The translations under genes and the position numbers were made by a program. Positions 1-5,590 of a stretch of DNA of 32,872 nucleotides are shown here, piece after piece. Location: positions 1-32,872 of the forward strand of contig CAJCIC010000049.1 in assembly GCA_903970185.1 (NCBI GenBank). Direction: 5' to 3'. Every line of letters starts with the position of its first letter. Within the stretch, counting starts at the first letter, position 1. This DNA comes from Gammaproteobacteria bacterium. GTDB lineage: Bacteria > Pseudomonadota > Gammaproteobacteria > Burkholderiales > Burkholderiaceae_D. Under the pieces are notes generated by a model. The model saw only the letters and a program-made list of their open reading frames with translations, was not told where the DNA came from and did no database searches.

Positions 1-88
1 CTAGGGCGCAACATTTCTGTCATGTGGGGCTTTCAAACGAGTCGTGGTGTGCGGAAGGCGAAGGCGCTTCCCGGTCGCAGTGCGCCTC

Positions 89-115
89 GCGAGCCGCCGA
101 AGTGCGGCTGCTCGC
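89..115 (-). terminator. Hairpin downstream of tRNA-Val, possible terminator
   Basis: A 6-bp GC stem (AGCCGC/GCGGCT, 6-nt loop) with an outer GCG/CGC pair across a 3-nt bulge lies 16 nt beyond the CCA end of the tRNA. There is no U-tract after it, so it is not a classical intrinsic terminator; it could help end or process the tRNA transcript. Apart from this I see nothing in bases 1-131. A TAG at 2-4 could be the stop of a plus-strand gene left of the window, but that cannot be tested. Confidence 0.3.
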
Positions 116-131
116 AATAAAAGCATTGTAT

Positions 132-208
132 TGGTAGGCGCGATTGGACTCGAACCAACGACCCCCACCATGTCAAGGTGGTGCTCTAACCAGCTGAGCT
201 ACGCGCCT
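132..208 (-). tRNA. tRNA-Val (anticodon GAC)
   Basis: Read on the minus strand, this is a complete 77-nt cloverleaf with an encoded CCA end. The acceptor stem AGGCGCG pairs with CGCGCCT, the D stem is GCTC/GAGC, and the anticodon stem CCACC/GGTGG encloses the loop TTGACAT, which gives anticodon GAC at 174-172. The T arm is TTGG-TTCGAGT-CCAA. The discriminator base is A. It reads valine GUC and GUU codons. It is divergent from the plcP operon, and the roughly 110 bases between the tRNA and the Pho boxes hold no gene. Confidence 0.97.
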
Positions 209-322
209 GTGTATTGCGCCCGTCAGAGACGGTTTGAGACGTACACAGCGGCCCGAAGAATACCATTTTTTGGCGTTTTTCGAGTTCTGCCGAGTGGCGC
301 GCGACACCGTCCGGGTGTGTGC

Positions 323-378
323 CTGTCATGATCCGGTCACGCGTCGTTCATGGTGGTGTCACGAAGCGCTGGTCCAAT
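323..378 (+). promoter_or_regulatory. PhoB-type (Pho box) promoter of the plcP operon
   Basis: Four heptamers repeat every 11 bp: CTGTCAT (323-329), CGGTCAC (334-340), CGTTCAT (345-351) and GTGTCAC (356-362), each separated by 4 bases. Against the Pho half-site CTGTCA(T/C) they match 7, 6, 5 and 6 of 7. The last one ends exactly 10 nt before TCCAAT (373-378), which matches the -10 consensus at 4 of 6 and sits where a Pho box replaces the -35 element. The predicted transcript start near 385 lies downstream of the ATGs at 350 and 377, which bears on the plcP start. Confidence 0.8.
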
Positions 379-412
379 GCGCCTCAATTGCAACCGTCCC
401 GTCGCATCAACC

Positions 413-1213
413 TTGCCCGCAACGAGCAACCCGACAAACCACTACCGCACTATCTGGATTTCCGATGTGCATCTCGGAACTGCAGGTTGCAAAGCCACCT
501 TTCTCCTCGATTTTCTCAAGTACAACGAATCCGACACGCTCTATCTGGTTGGCGACATCATCGATGGCTGGCAACTGAGAAAAGGCTGGAGCTGGCGTCA
601 GTCGCACAACGACGTCGTGCAAAAAATCCTGCGCAAGGCCAGAAAGGGCACACGCGTCGTCTACATCCCGGGCAACCACGACGAATTTGCCCGCGAGTAC
701 GTCGAGCACCAGTTCGGTGGCATCGAAGTCGTCTACGAAGCCACCCACCTCACCGCCACCGGCAGGAAGCTGCTGATCACGCACGGCGACCTCTTCGATG
801 GCGTCATCCAGCACGCCAAATGGATCGCCTATCTCGGCGACTCGCTGTATACCTTCGTGCTGGCGTTAAACCACTGGTTTAACCGCGCCCGCGTCAAGCT
901 CGGCCTTGACTACTGGTCGCTGTCGCAATACCTGAAACACAAGGTCAAGAATGCGGTCGGCTTCATCAGCGACTTCGAGCATGCGCTGGTCAATGAAGCC
1001 AGGCGCCGCGGCTACGACGGCGTCGTCTGCGGCCACATCCACAAGGCCGAGATTCGCGAGGTCGACGGCATTCTCTACTGCAACGACGGCGACTGGGTCG
1101 AGAGCCTGACGGCTCTCGTCGAAGACCACGCCGGAGCGCTGTCGATCATCGAGTGGAACACCTTGCAGGACCCCTCCCCGTTGGAAGTCGACCAAGAGCC
1201 GGCACTCGCCTAA
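413..1213 (+). CDS. plcP: PlcP-like calcineurin-type phosphoesterase (phospholipase C for lipid remodelling)
   Basis: This is a calcineurin-like metallophosphoesterase of the UDP-2,3-diacylglucosamine pyrophosphatase-like group. Metal ligands are visible: D18 and H20 (SDVHLG), D48 (VGDIIDGW), N88/H89 (GNHDE), H124 (THGD), H208 and H210 (GHIH). True LpxH has GNRD where this has GNHD, and LpxH is rarely beside a glycosyltransferase. PlcP enzymes of this fold cleave phosphatidylcholine or phosphatidylethanolamine to diacylglycerol during phosphate starvation, and commonly sit beside the glycosyltransferase Agt, as here. In-frame ATGs at 350 and 377 fall inside the Pho boxes or -10. I therefore prefer TTG 413, which leaves the usual short leader before the first motif, although no clear ribosome site precedes it. 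A generic LpxH/LpxI-like role is the alternative. Confidence 0.8.
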   Translation: MPATSNPTNHYRTIWISDVHLGTAGCKATFLLDFLKYNESDTLYLVGDIIDGWQLRKGWSWRQSHNDVVQKILRKARKGTRVVYIPGNHDEFAREYVEHQFGGIEVVYEATHLTATGRKLLITHGDLFDGVIQHAKWIAYLGDSLYTFVLALNHWFNRARVKLGLDYWSLSQYLKHKVKNAVGFISDFEHALVNEARRRGYDGVVCGHIHKAEIREVDGILYCNDGDWVESLTALVEDHAGALSIIEWNTLQDPSPLEVDQEPALA

Positions 1214-1223
1214 GGATGAAGCC

Positions 1224-2273
1224 ATGAAGATACTGATCGTTAGCGACGCGTGGGATCCCCAGGTCAATGGCGTCGTGCGCACGCTGAAATCGACCCGCCG
1301 TGAACTGGAAAAAATGGGCCATCGCGTCGATGTCCTCAATCCGCTCGAATTTCGCACCATCGCCTGCCCGACCTACCCGGAAATCCGCCTCAGCCTGGCA
1401 CCGGCAAGACGGGTTGCCAAGCGCATCGAGGAAGGCCAGTTCGATGCCCTGCACATCGCCACCGAAGGCCCGCTTGGCCTGGCCGCAAGGCGCTATGCGC
1501 TGCGCCACAAGCTGGCCTTTACCACCGCCTACCACACGCGCTTTCCCGAGTACATCAAGGCGCGCTTTGGCATCCCGCTTGGCCTGACCTATCGCTTCTT
1601 GCGCTGGTTCCATGGCGCAGCGGCGGCCGTGCTGGTGCCCACCCACATCGTCAAGCGCGATCTCGAAGCCTTCGGCTTTGCGCCCCAGCAGGTCGTGCTC
1701 TGGTCGCGTGGCGTCGATCTTGACGTCTTCAAGCCGACCGAGCCGCTTGCGCACGACGCCAAGCCACCGGTGTTTCTTTGCGTTGGCCGCGTGGCCGTGG
1801 AAAAGAACATCGAAGCCTTCCTGTCGCTGGATTTGCCCGGCACCAAGTGGGTCGCAGGCGAGGGGCCGCTGCTTGAACACTTGAAGCGCAAGTATCCCGA
1901 AGCGCGCTTTACCGGCGTGCTTGACCAGCCCGAACTTGCGCGCCTTTACAACGCCGCCACCGTCTTCGTGTTTCCGAGCCGCACCGATACCTTCGGCCTG
2001 GTCCTGCTCGAAGCGATGGCCTGCGGCTGCCCGGTTGCCGCCTACCCGGTGACCGGCCCGCTTGACGTCATCGGTGATTCGCCTGCCGCCGTATTGAGTG
2101 AAGACCTGCAAAGCGCCTGTTTGCGCGCCGCAAGCATCGATCGTGCGCTGCCGCGCGAACATGCGCGGCGCTACTCATGGGAAGCGTGCACGCGGCAGTT
2201 TCTCGACCAGCTGGTGCCGGTCGCACCCGCGTTATCATTAGGTGGAAATGAGCGTTCGCAACCGACCGTCTGA
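1224..2273 (+). CDS. GT4-family glycosyltransferase, Agt-like (diacylglycerol glycosylation)
   Basis: A 349-aa GT-B fold, retaining GT4 glycosyltransferase. The N-terminal lobe begins with VSDAWDPQVNGVVRTL (acceptor side, residues 6-21). The donor lobe carries the family signature TDTFGLVLLEAMACG, with D255 and E263 in the E-x7-E positions (the first Glu is Asp, as often seen in lipid GT4 enzymes). No signal peptide is visible, so it is probably a peripheral membrane enzyme on the inner leaflet. AAGGA lies 7 nt before the ATG, 10 nt after the plcP stop. Homologues called Agt or SqdX-like add glucose, galactose or glucuronate to diacylglycerol. The neighbouring PlcP (makes DAG) supports the same substrate. 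The sugar donor cannot be read from sequence. Confidence 0.8.
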   Translation: MKILIVSDAWDPQVNGVVRTLKSTRRELEKMGHRVDVLNPLEFRTIACPTYPEIRLSLAPARRVAKRIEEGQFDALHIATEGPLGLAARRYALRHKLAFTTAYHTRFPEYIKARFGIPLGLTYRFLRWFHGAAAAVLVPTHIVKRDLEAFGFAPQQVVLWSRGVDLDVFKPTEPLAHDAKPPVFLCVGRVAVEKNIEAFLSLDLPGTKWVAGEGPLLEHLKRKYPEARFTGVLDQPELARLYNAATVFVFPSRTDTFGLVLLEAMACGCPVAAYPVTGPLDVIGDSPAAVLSEDLQSACLRAASIDRALPREHARRYSWEACTRQFLDQLVPVAPALSLGGNERSQPTV

Positions 2274-2679
2274 ACCTGCCGCTGCCGAGAGCCCTTACAA
2301 GAGCGTCGGTGGCCTGTCGCGCATTGCCAACGCCATCCGCTATTCGATTCGCGGCCTCGCCCTGGCCTGGCGCGTGGAGAGTGCGTTTCGCCAGGAGCTG
2401 ACGCTGGCAGCGATCCTTCTGCCCACCGCCATCGTGTTGCCGATCCCGATCATCCAGCGCCTGGCGCTCGCCGGCAGTACCGTCATGGTGCTTGTCATCG
2501 AACTGCTCAATTCGAGCGTCGAAGCCGCGATCGACCGCATCTCGCTTGATCACCACAATCTTTCCGGCCGCGCCAAGGATTTCGGCAGTGCGGCGGTTTT
2601 TCTGGCGCTGATGTTTTGCGCAATCTCCTGGGGCTGCATCGCAGGCCCCGTCCTGTTCTCGGCCATCGGCGGGCTGTGA
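2248..2679 (+). CDS. dgkA: Diacylglycerol kinase (DgkA family)
   Basis: A 143-aa small integral membrane kinase that phosphorylates diacylglycerol (or undecaprenol in some relatives) to phosphatidate. The family signature is clear: WRVESAFRQE (E44, E50) and ELLNSSVEAAID with E85, N88, E92 and D96. Three hydrophobic segments fall near residues 51-67, 71-88 and 113-133. The N-terminus has about 20 more residues than the E. coli enzyme. The ATG at 2248 overlaps the end of the glycosyltransferase gene by 26 bases; a GTG two codons earlier is an alternative. In a PlcP/Agt operon it would compete with Agt for DAG or recycle the surplus to phosphatidate. Confidence 0.9.
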   Translation: MSVRNRPSEPAAAESPYKSVGGLSRIANAIRYSIRGLALAWRVESAFRQELTLAAILLPTAIVLPIPIIQRLALAGSTVMVLVIELLNSSVEAAIDRISLDHHNLSGRAKDFGSAAVFLALMFCAISWGCIAGPVLFSAIGGL

Positions 2680-3131
2680 ATCTGTTTTTATGGCGCCACG
2701 CCGAGGCGGAAGATGGCCAGCCTGACCTGTCGCGGGCGTTAACCGAGCACGGCCGCGGCCAGGCTGCACAGGTCGGGCCCTGGATCAGGCGTCGCGTCGA
2801 AGGCAGCGCCGATATCGTTGCGAGCCCGGCACGGCGCGCGCGCCAGACGGCAGACGGCATTGGCCTGCCCTATCGCATCGAAGAGCGCCTGGCCCCGGGC
2901 GCTCTGGCCAACGACATTGCAGTGGCGCTCGAGCTTCTGGTGCCAAGCCCGGGCGATGGCTCCCTGGTTGCCGTTGGCCACCAGCCGTGGATTGGCGAAC
3001 TGGTGTCGCTGCTTGTCACCGGACGCAGCGCGGCGTTTAGCGTGCGCAAGGCCCAGGTGTGGTGGCTGCGCTCGCGCAGCAACAGCGCGCTTTGGACGGT
3101 GCGCGCGGTGGTCGATGCCGAGACCTTCTAG
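2676..3131 (+). CDS. sixA: SixA-type phosphohistidine phosphatase
   Basis: A 151-aa histidine phosphatase (phosphoglycerate mutase-like) protein. It has the RHG-type motif at R7-H8 (LWRHAEAEDG), R53 in ASPARRA, and the second catalytic histidine H102 in VGHQPW. This is the compact SixA size and layout; SixA removes phosphate from phosphohistidine in phosphorelay or PTS proteins. GTG 2676 overlaps the dgkA TGA (GTGA), implying translational coupling, with GGCGGG a few bases before. The reading frame stays open upstream to an ATG at 2616, but that would add residues with no SixA similarity inside dgkA. Its substrate in this Pho-controlled operon is unknown. Confidence 0.85.
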   Translation: MNLFLWRHAEAEDGQPDLSRALTEHGRGQAAQVGPWIRRRVEGSADIVASPARRARQTADGIGLPYRIEERLAPGALANDIAVALELLVPSPGDGSLVAVGHQPWIGELVSLLVTGRSAAFSVRKAQVWWLRSRSNSALWTVRAVVDAETF

Positions 3132-3139
3132 ACGACAAA

Positions 3140-3184
3140 CTGTCATTCGCCCGTCACGCCTGCGACATTTGCGCGACCTACTAT
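3140..3184 (+). promoter_or_regulatory. PhoB-type (Pho box) promoter of olsB
   Basis: CTGTCAT (3140-3146, 7/7) and CCGTCAC (3151-3157, 6/7) are spaced by 4 bases, followed after another 4 by a weaker third heptamer GCGACAT (3162-3168, 4/7). Exactly 10 nt later is TACTAT (3179-3184), a 4/6 match to the -10 consensus. Repeat unit, period and spacing to the -10 are the same as at the plcP promoter. The predicted transcript start is near 3191, giving a leader of about 20 nt that contains GGAG before the olsB ATG. Confidence 0.78.
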
Positions 3185-3212
3185 CATCTCCACGATCGTC
3201 ACTGGAGATGCC

Positions 3213-4007
3213 ATGCGTCTTGATTCACCCGCGCTTTTGCGAGCACCCCGAGGGGCCGCCGGCGCCGATCTGCTGAAGGCGGCAAGCTCACCGCGCTTTT
3301 CGGTCTACCTGACACGCGAACGCGAGCTCGTGCTCAAGGCGCAGCGCCTGCGCCATGCCGTGTTCTGCGGGGAAATGGGCGCGCACCTGGCATCGCAAGA
3401 CGGCGTCGATCGCGACATCTACGACGATTATTGCGATCACCTCGTGGTCTGCGATAACGCCCTGGGCGATGTCGTTGGCACCTATCGCATCCTGCCCTAC
3501 CGGGCCGCCACCCGCCTTGGCTTTTACTCCGACAGCGAGTTTTTCACGAATCGCCTTGACAGCCTCAAGCCCGACCTGTGCGAATTCGGCCGCTCGTGCG
3601 TGCATCCGGCCTACCGCACCGGACCCGTCATCATGCAGCTTTGGGCCGGGCTTGCGCAATACATGGTGCAAGAAGGCTACGAGCACGTCATCGGCTGCGC
3701 CAGCGTGTCGATGAACGATGGCGGAGCGCAGGCGGCGAGCCTTTACCGCGCGCTTCTGAAAAACGGACTGGCCGAGCACCAGTACCGTGTCTTTCCGCGC
3801 CAGCCGGTGCGCTTTGAGCGCTTGTCAGCGCAATGCGACATCGCCCCGCCGCCCCTCATCCGGGGTTATCTGCGCCTTGGCGCCAAGGTCTGTGGCGAGC
3901 CGGCGTTCGATGCCGATTTCAACAGCGCCGACTTTTTCATGCTGCTCTCCCTGGCTTCGATGAATCCGCGCTATGCCCGGCACTTTGGCGTGCGCAGCGC
4001 CAGTTAG
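3213..4007 (+). CDS. olsB: OlsB-like N-acyltransferase (ornithine lipid type)
   Basis: A 264-aa GNAT-fold acyltransferase of the OlsB/acyl-homoserine-lactone-synthase-like family. Family landmarks are LRHAVFCGEMG (residues 46-56), VVGTYRILP (87-95) and EFGRSCVHPAYR (124-135). OlsB transfers a 3-hydroxyacyl chain from acyl-carrier protein to the alpha-amino group of ornithine, giving lyso-ornithine lipid. The second acyltransferase OlsA is not in the window. GGAG lies shortly before the ATG, and the gene has its own Pho box. Ornithine lipids contain no phosphorus, which agrees with the neighbouring lipid-remodelling operon. Related enzymes N-acylate glycine, serine or glutamine, so the amino acid is not certain. 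Confidence 0.8.
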   Translation: MRLDSPALLRAPRGAAGADLLKAASSPRFSVYLTRERELVLKAQRLRHAVFCGEMGAHLASQDGVDRDIYDDYCDHLVVCDNALGDVVGTYRILPYRAATRLGFYSDSEFFTNRLDSLKPDLCEFGRSCVHPAYRTGPVIMQLWAGLAQYMVQEGYEHVIGCASVSMNDGGAQAASLYRALLKNGLAEHQYRVFPRQPVRFERLSAQCDIAPPPLIRGYLRLGAKVCGEPAFDADFNSADFFMLLSLASMNPRYARHFGVRSAS

Positions 4008-4011
4008 CGCG

Positions 4012-5502
4012 CTAGACGAGTTCGACCGTATAGCCGATCTTGCCCCATTCGAGGCACTCCTGGCGCAGGCTGAATTCGGTCAGCGGATTGTCGGCGAGCC
4101 ATTCCGGATTGGCCGCAAGCGCATAGCCGCGCGACGTGCGCGAAAGCGTGAGCGCGGGCGCGGCGACGTCGGCACGACGGCGATAAAGCAGCACGGCGAG
4201 CCTTAGGCAGAGCACGGCCAGCCAGTCGTTGTCGCCGCTTAACTGCCCCGACAGCTTGGTCAATTTGCCGGTGTGGCCAAGCACCAGCGCGGCGACCCGG
4301 ACCTGGTCCATCTTCGAGAAGCCCGGCATGTCGGCGTTGGAGAGGATGTAGGCCGAATGCTTGTGATACGCCGAATGCGAGATAGACAGGCCAATCTCGT
4401 GAAGCGCGGCCGCCCAGTTCAGGATGCGCTCGATCTGTTCCGAATCGTCATGGCCCTCGCCTAGCGCCTGGCGCAACAGCTTGACGGCAAGCTCGGCCAC
4501 GCGTCGCGCCTGCGGCCTGTCGATGCTGTAGCGCTGGCTGAACTGTTCGATGGTGACATCGCGCATGTCGTGGCGCTGGCTGCGACCCAGAAGATCGTAG
4601 AGCACGCCCTGGCGCAACGCGGCCTCGGAGACTTCCATGCGATCGATGCCAAGCACGGAAAAGACGGCAAGCATGATGGCCAAACCGCCAGGCAAGACCG
4701 GGATGCGGTCGGGCTTGAGCGCCTCGAGCTTGACGCGCTGGGCGTTGCCCGCTTTCAAGAGCGCGTCACGCAAGCGCTCAAGGCCTTCGCGCGTGATGCC
4801 GTGCTCGGCAAAACCGTTGGCTTCGAGAATTTCGCCAAGCGCCTTGGCCGTGCCTGACGAGCCGATGGCGAGCTGCCAGCCGGTGGCAATGAAGTCGCGC
4901 GCAATCACCTCGACTTCCTTTTGCGCGGCAAGTTCGGCCTGCTTGAGCGTGTAGCGGTCGATTTCGCCGCCCGGAAAGAACTGCATGCTGTAGCTCACGC
5001 ACCCCATGAAGAGCGATTCCATCAGGCGCGGCTCGTGCCCGGTGCCAATGATGAATTCGGTCGAGCCGCCGCCGATGTCGACGACCAGCATTTCGCCGGC
5101 CTGCATCGGATAGGTGTGCGACACGCCGCTATAGATCAGGCGCGCCTCTTCGCGCCCGGCAATCACCTCGATCGGAAAACCCAGCGCGATTTCGGCGCTC
5201 CCCAGAAATTCGCGCGCATTCTTGGCCACGCGCAAGGTGTTGGTGGCAACAGCGCGCACCTGATCTGGCGCAAACGAGCGCAAGCGCTCGCCAAAGCGCT
5301 CAAGTGCGATCAGCGCGCGCTGCTGCGATTCGGCGTCAAGGCGCTTCTCGCGATTCAGCCCGGAAGCCAGGCGCACGGTCTCTTTCAGGCTGTCAAGCGG
5401 ATAGACCTGGGAGCCGCCCGAGGTATCGGCGACGCGGCCGATCAACAGGCGAAAGCTGTTTGAGCCGAGATCGACCGCGGCGAGAAGTCGCGATGAATTC
5501 AT
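4012..5502 (-). CDS. ppx: Exopolyphosphatase / Ppx-GppA family
   Basis: A 496-aa ASKHA-fold phosphatase that removes terminal phosphates from polyphosphate, or hydrolyses pppGpp in GppA relatives. The phosphate-1 loop is AVDLGSNSFRLLIG near residues 9-22 and the phosphate-2 loop is VVDIGGGSTEF around 140-150. The C-terminal half has an HD-like helical domain (AALHEIGLSISHSAYHKHSAYI), typical of long-form Ppx. The ATG at 5502 is preferred over the TTG two codons earlier. It faces olsB tail to tail with a 4-nt gap and is divergent from ppk across about 90 bases. The close relA and the Ppx/GppA overlap make a (p)ppGpp role possible too. Confidence 0.92.
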   Translation of the reverse strand: MNSSRLLAAVDLGSNSFRLLIGRVADTSGGSQVYPLDSLKETVRLASGLNREKRLDAESQQRALIALERFGERLRSFAPDQVRAVATNTLRVAKNAREFLGSAEIALGFPIEVIAGREEARLIYSGVSHTYPMQAGEMLVVDIGGGSTEFIIGTGHEPRLMESLFMGCVSYSMQFFPGGEIDRYTLKQAELAAQKEVEVIARDFIATGWQLAIGSSGTAKALGEILEANGFAEHGITREGLERLRDALLKAGNAQRVKLEALKPDRIPVLPGGLAIMLAVFSVLGIDRMEVSEAALRQGVLYDLLGRSQRHDMRDVTIEQFSQRYSIDRPQARRVAELAVKLLRQALGEGHDDSEQIERILNWAAALHEIGLSISHSAYHKHSAYILSNADMPGFSKMDQVRVAALVLGHTGKLTKLSGQLSGDNDWLAVLCLRLAVLLYRRRADVAAPALTLSRTSRGYALAANPEWLADNPLTEFSLRQECLEWGKIGYTVELV

Positions 5503-5590
5503 GCGCAATCTGCGTAAAATGCCGACAATAGGTCCGCCATGTTACAGCTATCGCGTTGTGCGACTTTTTTCACACGCGGCGCTATAAGCC

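Noticed and set aside
17..23. A third perfect CTGTCAT near the left end.
   Set aside because: No second heptamer at the right spacing on either side and no gene start nearby.
865..883. Inverted repeat GTTAAACC-ACT-GGTTTAAC inside plcP.
   Set aside because: It lies in conserved coding sequence (LALNHWFNR) and similar TGGTTTAAC strings occur wherever Trp-Phe-Asn is encoded (relA, recJ); explained by codon choice.
413..1213. LpxH (UDP-2,3-diacylglucosamine hydrolase) for the first gene.
   Set aside because: The metal motif is GNHD rather than GNRD, and context (Pho box, GT4 glycosyltransferase) fits PlcP better.
4000..4022. Terminator between convergent olsB and ppx, and at the other convergent junctions (7723, 13755).
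   Set aside because: Gaps are 2-6 bases; short GC-rich symmetries exist but no U-tract on either strand.
5503..5590. Possible Pho box between ppx and ppk (CTGTAAC on the minus strand at 5547-5541; TTTTCAC at 5567-5573).
   Set aside because: Only single good heptamers; the neighbours at 11-bp period match 3-4 of 7 and the 10-nt spacing to a -10 box is not met. Not distinguishable from chance.
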